NCBI GenBank assembly: GCA_949130495.1
Contig: OX422214.1
Location: forward strand, 4,510,046-4,574,045
Direction: 5' to 3'
From: Sambucus nigra
Lineage: Eukaryota > Streptophyta > Magnoliopsida > Dipsacales > Adoxaceae
DNA length: 64,000 nt
Both the position numbers and the translations under genes were made by a program. Below, one piece after another: positions 10,983 through 23,257 of this stretch (position 1 is its first letter; every line of letters begins with the position of its first letter). The notes beneath the pieces are model-generated. The model saw only the letters and a program-made list of their open reading frames with translations, was not told where the DNA came from and searched no databases.

Positions 10983-12959
10983 CCCTGTTTTTGTGAGATT
11001 TTTCTAGTTTTGCTTTAGCCATTTTCTTTTAGCTTCAAGGTTTAGTAACCTTCCGTTGGGGAGTAATGAAGAGTTTTAGAGGTTTGTTTGGGTAGACAAA
11101 TACCCTAGGCTATCATGGGGTTAACTGGGCTTATTCTATGAGTTAGTTTATGTAAGTTAATGTCCGAATGATATAGGAAGTTAACCTAGAATTAATAGAA
11201 TATAGAATGATAATGTTGGGACTTTGGGGAGACTATTATCGAGGGAGACTCACTTTGATGATTTATGGGATTGTGTTGGACTCTTGGAGAGTAGTTTGAG
11301 GATATTGGCACTTCGGGTCATTGGTCATTAATAAAATATGAATTAAAGAATAAGAAATGCACATTCTAAAATTGGTATTTCATCTTTGAGAATAAATGGT
11401 TTTGAAAATGTAAAATCTGAATGTTTTCAAATGGAAAAATAAATGATTTTCATAAATGATAATTTACGTAAACACACCTCTCTAAATCGCTATCATAAGG
11501 GAAGTTATGCGCGTGAGGTGAAGCCCCCTGCCTAATGAATGCAGGGTGGATATAGTCCTCGGCCATATGACCGGTTATTGTATATTTATTTTGCGCTAGT
11601 GAGGTAATTCCGGGTGTGGTTATGACTCACTCGCAAGGTATATTGCCACTTCCCGACGTTGCGTTAGGATCCCAGGTTGTCTTGGTGTTAGACCCTGGAA
11701 GATGATAGGCATTTAGGGGGCGCACAGTGGGGAAACCCGGACGGTCGGTTATATGATATGAAATATAACTATTTTTAATAATGTGGGACATTATATATGT
11801 TAAAGCATTTTATGATAATGAAATGGCTTTAAATGTATTTCCTGGATGGAAGAAAGGAAATGAGAAGTTATGATATGTAAAAGCATTTTTATGATAATAA
11901 AACTTGATTTAAATATATATTTCCTGGATGGAAGAAGGGAAATGGAATTGATAAAGAAAGCAATGAGATAAAATTGATTTGGTAAACATTTGATAAAATG
12001 AATTTCCATATATATATTTCCTAAAGAGAAATAGGAACTGTGCATGTAGACTGTGAATATTTGATTTGATGTCTCCTTGATTAGATGTGTGAGAAATATT
12101 ATGATGTAAATTGCGAGGGAAAGTTACATTCATAACTATCATGCATTTTAGTCACATGATAATCATAATCAAACCGGACCCTAGCCCATCTCTATTTCTT
12201 TGTTTTGCATGCAACTCTTTGTCCGTTCAGGTGCTCCTCCGCATGGACGCTCGTATTGACCTTTCCATTCCCGTTGTCATAGAGCCATAGCAGTTTGCGG
12301 ATGTTGTAGGATATTTGTTATAGATGCCTCCTTCCATTGTACTCCAGTTATGTTCAGTATATTTATTCGGGCGTGTTGCCCATGTTTTGTACTCATTTAT
12401 ATTATATTGTAATATTTAATTGTAATACCTGGTGTCATCTGTTTGTATTAGACTATTAACCGACAGCTTATTCGGTTACTATTTTAGGCATATTGTACGC
12501 TTTTACTCGTTAATTTTTTTGGTATCCACCGTTCTTTCAAGTTGGATTGTCTAAGTGCTTTTCTTTTAACTTAAAATTTTAAATTTGATAGTCCGTTTTC
12601 TAAAATAATTGGTGGTTATCTCGTACTATTATTTTAATCGACAGTGATGCTAAGAATGGACCATCTATCATTCCTGTGATTATTGGAGTATCGGGCTGGC
12701 CACCTCTTATTTTAATAGGCGGATTGTCACACATATATCCTCAAATAACAAATGTTTCATGGGTAAAAAATCCTACGCCCTAACAAAAGTACTTAATCTG
12801 ATTGTGCTCACCTCGTTTGGAACCAACTCGAGATTAATTTTCTCCCAAATTCAACACATCACAACAATAAATGGCTAGATAATGGACAAAGTTGAATCAT
12901 TTGGAATTCACTACAAAAGATAAGCATTGTAAAAAAACTGACTTTAGAATACAAATAAA

Positions 12960-13690
12960 ATATCTTAAAAAGTAAAATAAAATAAAATAAAATAAGAAAA
13001 CCAATTGAGCTAGAAAATAAAATTAAAGCATTTTTAGAAACTTTTTAGTTCCCAGAGATGAAATTGATACCTAAAATGGAGTAAGAGAATGCCAAAACTA
13101 ACAACCTGCAACAGAGAAAAAAAAAACGAACTGGAATGGAAGCCAATTGAAACCAAACCACATAACAAACCAAAATGGAACCCAAGCCCTAAATTTTGAA
13201 CCACTCGAGATGAAAACTCCAAAATAAAAAGTCCACCATATATTTTTGCACAGAAAACTCCGAAACAGCAAAACCCTCAAAACCATATAGAAAAAGAAAT
13301 GTTTATACCATACCGTGATGATGGTTTGATCAGTGGGAGAGAAGAGAGCTACCTGCAAAAAATTAGACAAATAACAACAATAGGCCCTTCAAATCTACAA
13401 ATAAAATATAGAAGTCAAAACTAACAACCTGCGACCCATTCCGTGAGTCGGGATCTAGAAAAGTTGGAAAATCGGGTGCAAAATAAGCCAAAAAGTTCCC
13501 TATATGGTCCAGATCTGTAAGCTAGCATCGGAAAAAATGTATAGAATCTCCAAAAATTTCCAAACTCAAATAGCAAAAGAGTGAGTATAAAAACAGAGAA
13601 AAACTCGAGAGAGAGAGAGAGAGAGAGACCACGTGCTTACCATTGGAGCCGAGATGGAGTTTGAGGTTGCATTTGAGTTATGAGAGTTGT

Positions 13691-13738
<48 letters not shown>

Positions 13739-13790
13739 CGTGAGTGATGGATGATTCTGATAGAAGTGGGTAGAATTTCAAATTAAAGGT
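12960..13790 (-). other. Possible 5' part of an unrecognised minus-strand gene
   Basis: On the minus strand, CT- and CA-repeat leader-like sequence (13738-13610) surrounds a short ATG-bearing exon (MQPQTPSRLQ) ending in ATG|GTAAGC. Further on, TTTTTTGCAG precedes a 39-nt segment (VALFSPTDQTIIT) that ends at G|GTATGG, near 13315-13353. Another acceptor-like CTCTGTTGCAG lies near 13110. These are only splice-site and reading-frame hints. I do not recognise a protein. Element A would lie in an intron if the gene continued leftward. It may equally be chance. Confidence 0.22.
13610..13740. repeat. (GA)n and (GT)n microsatellites
   Basis: GA repeats at about 13610-13629 and 13714-13738, and a GT repeat at about 13688-13712, flank a short unique segment. 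Compound CT/CA repeats of this kind are common in plant 5' untranslated regions, which is why the candidate gene above is mentioned. Confidence 0.9.
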
Positions 13791-13937
13791 GAATTAAATT
13801 TGGGGTGTACTATAGTACATTCTATTAATGTGTAAGTGAAAATCCAACATTTCATCTAGTTATGGATGATTTTGATTATTCAATCCTAGCCTCTACTTGT
13901 GTTATCCCTTTATTGAATAGTGTCAAATTTTTTACTC

Positions 13938-13940
<3 letters not shown>

Positions 13941-13972
<32 letters not shown>
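13941..13972. repeat. (TA)n microsatellite
   Basis: About 16 TA units precede AAATTTCC. Confidence 0.95.
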
Positions 13973-13975
<3 letters not shown>

Positions 13976-14015
13976 TTCCTAACTAACACACGTAGCTAGT
14001 AAACCCACACATGCA

Positions 14016-14730
14016 TAGGGATGGCAATTTTCCTCGAAAATTCGGGTTCCTATGGATACCCGAAAAAAATACTCCAAAAATCTCCAAAAGTTTCGAGTCG
14101 GTTTGGAGTATAGCCTCGGGTCTCCAAGGGGATACCCGAATTATTAATATATAATAAAATATATATGTATATATTATAATAAATATATAAGATATAAGAA
14201 TAAATGAGAAAGGGGACTTTCTTTAGTTTAACCTAAGATTATTTTCGTCTTCCATCATCTCAAAACCTCTCCCTCCATCCCTCGACCTGCGCCAGTGGCC
14301 TACCTCCCTCCTCCCTCCTCTCCCATGCCTCCCGCCTACCTCCTACTTCGGCATCCTGCCTTCCTTCAGGATCCTGCCTCTCCCACGGCCTCAACTCTCT
14401 TGAACCAGTACCGATCTACATTTGTGGTTTCTTTTCTCTTTGTTTAAGTTGTAACTTTTGAGATTTGTTTAAGTTGTGATTTTGAGATTTGTTTTCTCTT
14501 TGTTTAAGTTGTAAATTTTGAGATTTGTTTAGGTTTATGTTCTAGAAAATTTACTGATCTACATTTAGGGTTTTACCCGATGATATTTATTGATCAACAT
14601 ATGTTGGGTTTATGATCTAGAAAATGTACTGATCTACAGTTGTAACTTCACTAGATTTGTTTTGTCTTGGTTTTGCATAACTTTTGAGATTGTTGTATAA
14701 GAAAATATACTTAACAGATGGTTTGAATTT
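14016..14730 (+). mobile_element. Possible Ac/hAT-like terminal fragment
   Basis: TAGGGATGGCAA, followed by GGGTTCC, GGATACCCG and later GGGGATACCCG, resembles the terminal region of Ac-type hAT elements (AGGGATGGCAA...CGGGTACCCG). No matching 3' terminus, target duplication or transposase was found. The rest is C-rich (14270-14400), then T-rich with three related TTTGTTTAAGTTGT segments. The right boundary is simply the start of element B. Confidence 0.3.
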
Positions 14731-15164
14731 TGTAACAACCCGTCCTTTTGGGAGACCATTAAATTCCCTAATTAGAAATAAAATTGGAATTTGGAGATTT
14801 TCTCGAAATAGTAATTTTGGGATTTTCGAGGATTTGATGATTATCGATAGGTGATATATTTACTTTTGGGGTTAAGTAAATATGTCGAGGTATTTTAATA
14901 ATATATCATTGTTGAGTAAAGCGACATGAGGTAAGATTTTGATTAGAAAACCCGCATTAAGTATTATGGGTTAGAATAGTGATTTGCGGTCAAGTACCCC
15001 GGATGGAAATTTCGACTGTGCCATGAGTCTCGGAATGTCTGAGATAGTCGGAAAAGAGTGTCCGATTGTCGAAATTGAGTTTCGGGGAATTTTAGAGTTA
15101 AAATGGCTTGTAATTGAGTAAACGAGTCGTTTTGGGGTTTTAAAAGGGGTTAAACCATTTTCTC

Positions 15165-15174
15165 TATATATAAA
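15165..15174 (+). promoter_or_regulatory. TATA box of B LTR
   Basis: TATATATAAA lies between C/T-rich sequence and a 90-bp purine-rich leader. The homologous LTR at 62863 has TATATATAG in the same place. It is the likely LTR promoter, with transcription starting about 30 bp downstream. Confidence 0.6.
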
Positions 15175-15314
15175 GAGGGAGAGAGGGAGAAAAAGAGAAA
15201 GAAAAGAAAGAGAAGAGAGGGAAGAGAGAGAGGAGGAAGAAAAGAGGAAAAAGGGGGAGGTTCCAGCCAAACTCCGCGGGATTCGACTCGAGGACGTCGG
15301 ATTTTATCCACGAG

Positions 15315-15330
15315 GCAAGTGTTTACTTGC
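15315..15330 (+). promoter_or_regulatory. Leader hairpin with GC-type donor-like site (B LTR)
   Basis: GCAAGT-GTTT-ACTTGC, preceded by CGAG, lies about 140 bp downstream of the TATA box. It is identical to the site in the B' LTR at 63434. Confidence 0.5.
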
Positions 15331-16238
15331 TTTATTTAATTTTTGCATAAATATCTCATACCGTAGTTTGGTATAAATAAACCCTAAAGATTTTGGGTTG
15401 GGTTTTCGTGGATAAAACGGGTTTTCGGGAGATAAAACGAATAAACCCCTAAAATTGGATATTGGGAGAAACTTAGAAATTAATTGAAATTAATTGGTGA
15501 TTTCGGGTTCTCGGATGTTTAGGACCCGTATTATATGTGTAGTTGTTGATGGTTGAGGTTGTAGGCAGTTGGCAATTTTTCTAGGGTGATTTGGATGGGA
15601 TAGATTCCATTTCATCTTGTTTCGAGGTTAATTATGTGATACCATAAGGGTCCTTTTAGGATTATATGGTCCTCTAATTGAGGAAAATTAGGAGGGCGAG
15701 GTGAGGGTTCTAAATATATAACACTTAAACTTTATTTTCGAGGAAAATAGATAAGTTGAGGATTTAGAATGTTAGGGTTCCTAATTTATGGTGGGGACCC
15801 TTAAGTGATTATACGGACAAGAGGTGGTCCTTGGGTTCATGGAAATGAAATCCATATCCCAATAAATTTAATGTTATTCGGGAGAGATAAATCCCTAGGA
15901 TATTTCGGTGGGAATTTAGGCCTACATAATTATGCATATAGGAAGCATAATTATAATCGATTGTAGAGTTAGTAAATCCTAGGAGGTGATTAGGATAATT
16001 TGGGAATATAGACATATATATTCGCTTAGGGTGGATTGTTATAATTGGAGATATCCAATAAATCCTTAGATGGGATTTAGGTATGTACTGATTATCAAAG
16101 TAAGAAAATGCTTTGGGTTTAGTATCATGCTTATATGAATGCATGATTATGATTCCTTGAGGGAATCTTTGGGATTTTTGGTCATCGCTAGATGTGATTG
16201 CAAATATGGCCATTTATATGTATTCTAGGAGGAATATA

Positions 16239-16240
<2 letters not shown>

Positions 16241-16284
<44 letters not shown>
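16241..16284. repeat. (AT)n microsatellite in B LTR
   Basis: About 22 AT units lie inside the LTR, upstream of the GAAGCCCCCT block. Confidence 0.95.
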
Positions 16285-16286
<2 letters not shown>

Positions 16287-17180
16287 TATGTAATTAAAGT
16301 ATATATATGATATGATGTAAATGCTTTTGAAAATGTAAAAATGAATATTTTCAAAATGGTAACGAAATGATTTTTATAAATGATAAAATATGGTTACACA
16401 CCTCTCTAAATCGCTATCATAAGGGAAGTTGCGTGCGTATGGTGAAGCCCCCTGGCTAATGAATGAAGGATGGATATAGTCCTAGAGGCCATATGAACGA
16501 TTATTTGTACTGCGCTGGTTAGGTGATTCTGGGTGTGGTCATGACTATCCCGCAGGCATATGGCCGCTTCCCGACGTTGTTAGGTTCCCAGGTTGTCTTG
16601 TTTGATAGGCCCTGGAAGATGATAGCCATTTAGGGGCGCGTCCAGTGGGGAAACTCGGAGGGACGATCTTAGATTTATTAAAGCAATTCATGGTAATGGC
16701 TTGGCTTTAATTACATTTCCCGGATGGAAGAAGGGAAATGGGTTAATTGTTTGGCTTCGGTAACACTTCCCGAATCGAAGAAGGGATGTGGAAGCATATG
16801 ATATGGCAAAAGCATTTTTATGATAATAAAAATGGCTTTTAAATACATTTCCTGGATATAAGAAGGGAAATGGGTTGTTTTAAAATGGAAAAGCATTTTT
16901 ATGATAATAAAACTGGCTTTTAAAAAGTTGTATGATGTGTTAAAGCAATTCATGATAATGAATTGGCTTTTAAATATATTTCCTGAAAATAAGAAGGGAA
17001 ATAGAAAGTTTTGAAATGAGTATAGGATACACCTCAGTCTGGGAGATAGATCCGGATGTGTATTATAAAGTTGTATATAAAGTAAACCTCAGTTCGGGAG
17101 ATATGATTTGGATGTATATTGAAATATGAATATATATATATATATATATATATGGATAAATTGGGTGCCGAGGGTCTAAT

Positions 17181-17290
17181 GGATCCTGATGATCGACCTT
17201 GCCGCATAGTAGTGTATTGGGGAGGTTCCTTGTTTGGATTTTGCTTTGCGAGACACCCCACGCACGAATATGGCATTGTGTTGAGACTGG
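17181..17290 (+). repeat. Long-hairpin module, copy 3 (B LTR)
   Basis: The core GGTTCCTTGTTTGGATTTTG is present. TGCC(GC)ATA pairs with TATGGCA around the inner stem. A small (AT)n run precedes the module. Confidence 0.75.
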
Positions 17291-17354
17291 GGAGAAGTTT
17301 AATCCTTAGTCCTCTCATATTAATAATTCTTATATGATGTATGTATATATATAT

Positions 17355-17466
17355 GGATCTCGACGATCGACCTTGCCGCGTAGTAGTGTATCGGGGGGGG
17401 TTCCTTGTTTGGATTTCTCTCTTCGAGACACCCCACGCACGAACATGGCATAGCGTTGAGACTGGG
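17355..17466 (+). repeat. Long-hairpin module, copy 4 (B LTR)
   Basis: This is a tandem relative of copy 3, about 60 bp downstream. The inner stem GGGG pairs with CCCC (ACCCCACGCAC). The small apical TCGC/GCGA stem is altered to TCTC/TCGA, so that part is decaying. Confidence 0.75.
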
Positions 17467-17733
17467 GTGAAGTTTAGCACTTAGTACTTGGACTATCTAG
17501 GGTTGATAGTGGTTGGGTGATTAGACTAGTTAGGCGGGATAGCTTGACTAGGGTATTTTGTTAGGGTGCGTTAGGTGTGCACTACTAGAAGAGAGGTGAG
17601 GGGTATCTCATGGGAGTGCGATACCAAACTTAAATATGAGAAAACCTTTTTCTAAAAAAATAAAGCATTTATGCACTTGCAAAATATTTTCAAACTTGGG
17701 CTCTGACCCGTTTATCTACTTTTCCTTTCTTGT

Positions 17734-17738
<5 letters not shown>

Positions 17739-17827
<89 letters not shown>
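17739..17827. repeat. (TA)n microsatellite at the B acceptor-like site
   Basis: About 44 TA units end in TATAG|GTGTCC. In elements A, C and E the same position holds T/C-rich sequence before CAG|GTG or TAG|GTG, so here the repeat has replaced a pyrimidine tract. Confidence 0.9.
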
Positions 17828-17828
<1 letters not shown>

Positions 17829-18267
17829 TGTCCAGACATAGGAACGCCTGGATGACACTTCCTTCGAGTCAGACGTGTGCTGCAGCAGCTGTGGACGCTT
17901 GCGGGTTTTTGATAGGCGCTTCCATTCTTGTACTTTAGATAGGAGGTACTGTATAAATATTCGGGCCTATGGTCTAATTGCATTTATTTATTCTTTTAAT
18001 ACAGCATTCGTTATGGTTGTATATTTTGACTGAGTGTTCGGTTATTTTATTTCATTTTAGTTTCATTCACGCAAACTGTGTGGTTGTTTTATTTATAATT
18101 GTTTAAAAAGAGTAGTTACATAAAAGTTTTTTTGATGCAAGCCTAATAGGTTATTAGTAATTAAATGGATTTTTTACAGTGATGCTAAGAATGATCCATA
18201 TGAGACTCCTGTTAAAATTTGATATAGGAGTGATCACCCGGTATCTTATTAGGCAGGTTGTCACAGA

Positions 18268-18285
18268 TGGTATCAGAGCATCAGG
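18268..18285 (+). promoter_or_regulatory. Primer-binding site of element B
   Basis: TGGTATCAGAGCATCAGG begins 2 bp after the LTR. It perfectly matches the common plant initiator Met-tRNA site over the first 12 bases. Confidence 0.9.
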
Positions 18286-19012
18286 TTCTAGTGTCCTTAG
18301 GAATCTGTGTGGACGTACTGCGCGTTCGGCGTTGCTCTCGATTTGTTATAGAGCCTCAAGATTAGGATTGTTGATTTCTCTTGTGAGACTTCGTTCTCCT
18401 GCCATATTACGAGATTATAGAAATCTTTTGAGTGCTCGTTCTAGGTTCGTGGTCCGATCGAGGAAGGGCGACCCAGGAGGGCCGTGATGAGGACAGCAGG
18501 AGGCGGGGCTTAGCTGGGGTGACTGGTAAAAGTTGGGGGATTAGGACCCCCGTAGAGGTCACTCACCTTATGGAAATTGTTAAGGATGGTTGCAACGACT
18601 ACTAAAGTATAGTAGTTATAAGAATCCAAGTACTGCTATAATAAAGAGTGGTACTCAAGTTGAATTTCCTTGTGAACTTAAGGATTTGAAAGGGATCTTA
18701 CGGATAGTTTTAACCGTGAGTCCCCATTATTCAGCAGGATTGGAAAGAATGTTGTTTTGGGATTATTCACATAAGGTTCGGTCAGAGGCCGACAGTGAAT
18801 AAAAATTAAGAAGGAGAAGTGAACCTTGTACCGAGGTGAGGTAGGTGAAATGAATAATGAGTCCTTTCGAGGAACGATAGGCTCACTAGAGAAGTGTTGC
18901 TAACACTTTTGGAGAATGGGTATGTTTGAGGACCCCATTAGTGGATCTCCACCCGGGGAATTTGTTAAAACGAAGTTATTATTAAGAGTTTCGCCTCAAT
19001 GAAGGGGTATAA
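18286..19012 (+). other. Element B internal region, left part
   Basis: This is homologous to the start of the element A internal region, through GTCCTTAGGAATCTGTG, GAGCCT.AAGATTAG and TTCGTTCTCCTGCCAT. The 102-codon frame at 18179-18487 spans the LTR end and PBS and is therefore not a gene. The segment ends at the TATAA target of element C. No gag motif was recognised. Confidence 0.7.
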
Positions 19013-20562
19013 TGTAATACCCCGTAATTTTAATGACTTTTAAAATGGGTTATATTTTAAATTAATGGATTAATTGGATCTTATTATAAATTAATTCATT
19101 TGGGTTTTATCCGAATTGTGGATATTAAAATGGATGATTCTGAATATTACTTAAAGATATTTAGGTAATATATGAATGTGATGTCATTGATATGACGGTA
19201 TGATATAAATTCGGTAATTTGAATTTTTAGTCAGACGCGGTATGGGACGTGTCGGGACTAATTTATTAAATTAAAAAGGAAACTTATTTTTACATCAACC
19301 TTATAGTCGTTTCGACTGCGTCATTGCGTCCGGAAGGGTTGAAATAGTCAAAAAAGTCTATTTGGATGTTGATATTGGGTCTCGGGTCATTTGGAAATGA
19401 AAAGACAACCCAAAATGGCATTTTGGTTATTTTTACAAGGAGGATGAATAGTGATTTCGGGTTTTGTCTTATAATAAGTATTTGGAGATTAGTTTAATAT
19501 GGGTTCATTCATCTCTTCTACACAAAATTGAAAAGTCATCTTCTTAGAGAGAGTGGAAGGTTGCTTGGAAAGAAAAAGAAGTTTGCTTGGGAAGGAGGAG
19601 AACCAAAGGTCAAAGGTCACCACCTGTGTTATTCAACTCCAAAGGATCAGATCTTCATTAGAGGCAAGTGTTTGATATTTGCAATTTAAGTTCGTATATT
19701 GTCCATGTTAGGATAGTTATAAAAAGAGATGATTTTCATGCTTGGAAGATGAAAGGATATAGTAGTTAATGGATTTTTGGAATCTAAAAATATATAGGAA
19801 TTAAACTCATGTTGTAGGTAGTTAGTAATCCAATAAATATTCATCAATCTGTGGAAGAAATTCTGAAAATAATTTAGTGTTCTTGAAGATAATATGTTGA
19901 TAATTTTCTGGAAAAAGAGGCAAAAACGTGTGGAATGAGAAGAGCCAATTTGGAATGTTTAGATCTTCTTTTTGAGTGCATTTGGATGAGATTTAAGAAA
20001 AACTCAAAACACATACCTGACTCAATTTTTCGTGTAGAATCCAAATCTGAAGTCGGATTGATGATTTGAGTAATTTTTGGATCTGATTTTTCTGAGTATT
20101 TAAAATATGAGAATTCATGATGTTGTTTCTTTTTAATGTTGGTTCTTATCCCAAAACTTTTGTGGATCTTTGGTGATTATTAATTGGATATTATGGGACT
20201 TAGAAAATATCAGTAGACCCTTGATAAGATTTGAATTAATTTGATTGGGATTTAAATTGATTAGAATGATGATAATTAAATTAAAGAAATTTCGGTTGCT
20301 AGATTCATTTGTTGGATTATAATTGGTTTGTATGAGGATTAAGGATAGTTCAAGTAGGGGAGATTTAATATAACACCTGGGTAGCCTTAGGGTTACAATT
20401 TAAACATCAAGGACTGAGTTTAAGCTCATTATTGATTTCGCAAGGGCTGAGTGTAGTACAAGAGCGTAGTGGTATGGCTCCTGGATAGAGATGGGAGTTT
20501 AGAACGCATTTGGTTGAAAGAGGGGATGAGGTTATTCCGATCGCATATTTGAAGTTGACGAA

Positions 20563-20670
20563 CCTCCTCGATCGACAAAGTTAAGTAGTAGTGTATTGGA
20601 GGGGTTCCTTGTTTGGATTTCGCTTTGCGAGACGCTCCGCGCATGAACCTTAACGACGTCGGGAGTGGAG
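20563..20670 (+). repeat. Long-hairpin module, copy 5 (C left LTR)
   Basis: GTTAAG pairs with CTTAAC, CGAC with GTCG, and CTCC with GGAG. The inner stem TTGGAG pairs loosely with CTCCGCG. The full core GGTTCCTTGTTTGGATTTCG is present. Confidence 0.8.
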
Positions 20671-22175
20671 AGATGTTATAGGATGTGAGGATAATTAAAT
20701 TATGAAGTAAAGATATGACATTTTAATACGTGGGATTTAAAGAGATATAATGCTACGTAAGGGAACAATCTAAGGTTAATGTGAGTACCTTGTTGTTAAT
20801 ATAATATAGGTATGATAATACCTATTTGATTGATTAATGATTATGTGTATGACATACCTAGATTACTTGCTATCGGTGGGAGGTTTGCGCGTGAGGGCAG
20901 TCATATCCTGATGAATCCACGGGATCTTTGATTTGTCGCTCGAGAACATAGGTCTATGAAAGACTTATCGGGGAGTTGATAAATCCGCTGACTATGGGTA
21001 CGTAGGTATGTGCGTGACCCATGGGTATGAGAACTATGTCCGCCTCCAATGATTGTGTTGTTGTTAATGGTTCGAGGTATCCTCACCGAACCTTTTGTCC
21101 CCTTTTCGGCGACCAACGATATTGGGACATGATAGCAGAGTAATGCATTGCACCGCAGCTGTGACTCGGGGTGCCGTATTATATATGAATATATATATAA
21201 TGGATTAAATGAATGATTGGATTTATTGTGGTTAAATCATCTACTGTGTGATAATTGTAGATAACGGTGAATAGAGAAAGATAATGGAATTAAGTTAATG
21301 AATGTTTATTCTTAAAGAATTGAAAAGCTTAACTCATATTAATAAGAAATGATTCATGATAATGAGAAACTAATCATATAAATGAGAAATGTAAATGAAT
21401 AATAATGTGACGTATGGTATGGGACATACGGGGATTATGATATTGGGATAGAATTATAATATGGAGACTAGAAAAGAGGAACCATTAACTAGGAGGTTAA
21501 TAGGAAACGTTAAGTGTGCACTCTAGTTGAGAGGTGAGAATGGCAAGTGAGGGTTGGGTCTAACATGTACATAATAAAAGATTTATTGCACTTGTTAAAT
21601 ACTTGCTGTTTTAAAAATCATTTACACAATCGGGCTCTGACCCGTTTCCTTGCATATTTTCTTTTCTATTGTATCTTCTATATTAGGTGTTTAGCAACAG
21701 GGACGCCAACCTTAGCGGATTATGACAGGCTATGGATTTATGGAGTTTTGCTTAGACGCCTATCATCATTTGATTCACAGTATTCTCTTAGTAGGGCATG
21801 TCGCCCAAAGGATTCAGTTATCTTCTTCTATCGGGGTCAAATACTATGGTATTCATGTCATTTTAATACATTTGATATTGTTAGGATTACTGTAATGGAT
21901 TAATATTATTTGGGAATGTTTATTCCAATTGCATTCAAATTATTTTGTGTTATCTAATTGGTTATCAGTGTTGTAGAATAAAATGTATTGTGTTATTCTT
22001 AAACTGGAAATGGATTTTGTTAAATTAAAATTTGGAAAGTTTTTTTTTAACACCAGCTTAATTGAGTATTGGGTGAGTTGTAAATGTTTTCGACAGTGAT
22101 GCTAAGAATGAGCCAACTGTATATTCTGTTTTAATTTGGTATGGGACTGGCCACCCGGTATTTAATTTGGATTAA

Positions 22176-23257
22176 TGACAGAACATATAAACATGAACCC
22201 AATGAAGATAAACTCAGCTTAAACTCACAAAGTCTCTCGTGTATAACTCAGGGAATAATAATGAACTTTAGAAGTGGCTTAGCTAGAGGGAGAGAGAAGT
22301 AAGCATCCTAGATACACCTTGGTAGGCAGGTAAAACCACACCAAATACCCTCTAGGATCTCTGTCGAATATTGAAAAGCCTTGTAATAAATGACAATGGT
22401 GAGTGGGTAAACTCTTTGGTTTGCAATAACTTCTGAACTTTCCCAAAAAGTCTCTCCTTCCTCAAAGGTGGTTGGGGTCCTTAAATAGCCCCCCACACCA
22501 CCCCCGAGGCAACTTAGTTATTAAAACTATGAAAGACATCCCTCATACTTTATGTCACGGCATTAAATGCCTGATGCACTAGTTGCCTCCACGTCATAAA
22601 CATTAAATGCCAAGACATGCCTTTTTGCCTAGCCACTGTGTGTCAAGGGGCTGTTGTCGCAGAGGTAGCTCACCAACTGCCTGACAGCCCCATATACCAC
22701 GGTGGTTTACTCAAGTGCACGTCTGACATTGTTTAGCTGGCTAGTGACATCACCTACAGTAGATGTGACATAAAGTAGAGGGCTACTTGGTTCATAACTC
22801 AACGCCGGATGGAACTCCAAGCTGCTCCGCTTGAGGTTCCACGGTCAGGGTCCTTCGGTGTTTTACCAGGTGTATCTAAAATGGTCAGGACAAGACCCAA
22901 CGGTGCCTTACTTCTCAAACCTCCAAACCAGGTCCCTCTAAAGTTCCCACGGTGAGGTCATTCGATAGAGCATGAAAGCTCTCCCAGGCCCTGCCAAGCC
23001 TGGCCTCTCGCGAGTACCGTTTGACCTCATACAAACTCTTTCGTTATTATCGTTACGTCATTACAACCGTTAAAGCTTACGATCATCAATAATGAAAATA
23101 CAATATGACTAATACAACAAGCCAAAATATAAGCTGCCATGCCGAGCTGCCGAGCTGAGTTGCCACGCTTGAGCTACCTCGATTGCTTAATCTCAAACAC
23201 TGTTGCTAATTGAGGATTTGTCCCTAATGTCAAGATTACCTTCAAGCCCCCTCTACA
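22176..23257 (-). mobile_element. Solo LTR of another retrotransposon, inside C left LTR
   Basis: On the minus strand it starts TGTAGAGGGGGCTTGAAGG and ends GTTCTGTCA, giving TG...CA termini over 1082 bp. A TATA-like CTATTTAAGG follows a GGGGGG run (plus positions 22479-22488), as expected of an LTR promoter. There is no internal region or PBS, so it is a solo LTR. Flanking 5-mers (ATTAA and GTGTT) do not match. Instead the flanks are two copies of the C LTR tail. Confidence 0.65.
22479..22488 (-). promoter_or_regulatory. TATA-like box of the solo LTR
   Basis: CTATTTAAGG on the minus strand lies between GGGGGG and GACCCCAACCACC. Confidence 0.5.

Larger units (their letters stand above)
3160..12731 (+). 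mobile_element. Element A: complete, decayed Ty3/gypsy-type LTR retrotransposon
   Basis: Two long terminal repeats (3160-6012 and 9875-12731) begin TGTAACAACC and end in TGTCACA. They flank a 3.86-kb internal region. The 5-bp target duplication CATAT lies at 3155-3159 and at 12732-12736, so insertion boundaries are exact. A primer-binding site follows the left LTR and a purine tract precedes the right LTR. The internal region keeps only broken RNase H, integrase and C-terminal integrase tail sequence; no gag or protease was recognised. The LTRs differ by roughly 4-5 percent over the first 240 bp by eye, so this is not a recent insertion. Two long-hairpin modules lie in the internal region. 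Confidence 0.93.
9875..12731 (+). repeat. Element A right LTR
   Basis: This 2857-bp partner of 3160-6012 starts TGTAACAACC and ends TGTCACA, followed by the target duplication CATAT. Compared with the left copy it has a longer GA run (10379-10401) and scattered substitutions. Its better-preserved palindrome cassette shows the ancestral CGAATCGATTCGG unit more clearly. Confidence 0.93.
14731..18265 (+). repeat. Element B left LTR
   Basis: This 3535-bp LTR starts TGTAACAACCCG and ends TTGTCACA. Landmarks in order are a TATA box (15165), a purine-rich leader, the GCAAGT hairpin (15315), GAAGCCCCCT near 16443, two long-hairpin modules (17181 and 17355), GGGCTCTGACCCGTTT (about 17698), an acceptor-like site at 17827, and CAGTGATGCTAAGAATG. 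It lacks the palindrome cassette seen in the related LTR at 62863. Confidence 0.9.

Noticed and set aside
13566..13781. 71-residue frame with Ser-Leu and Thr-His repeats
   Set aside because: It is a translation of GA and GT microsatellites.
17034..17480. Recurrent minus-strand peptide (..[14 protein letters not shown]..) in several open frames near hairpin modules
   Set aside because: The same DNA motif gives different peptides in different frames at other copies, starts are not conserved, and stem pairing explains the conservation better than coding.
17636..17983. Open frames full of alternating Ile-Tyr (17636-17827, 17738-17983, 60961-61248, 61037-61231)
   Set aside because: They are translations of (TA)n microsatellites.
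18268..18285. tRNA gene fragments at TGGTATCAGAGC
   Set aside because: Only the short complement of a tRNA 3' end is present, in primer-binding position.
18179..18487. 102-codon frame at the start of element B's interior
   Set aside because: It spans the LTR end and primer-binding site, and the homologous region of element A is not open.
21547..21903. 118-codon frame in C left LTR (and its counterpart at 27327)
   Set aside because: It lies over the acceptor-like site and conserved LTR blocks, and is shorter in the right LTR. No protein similarity.
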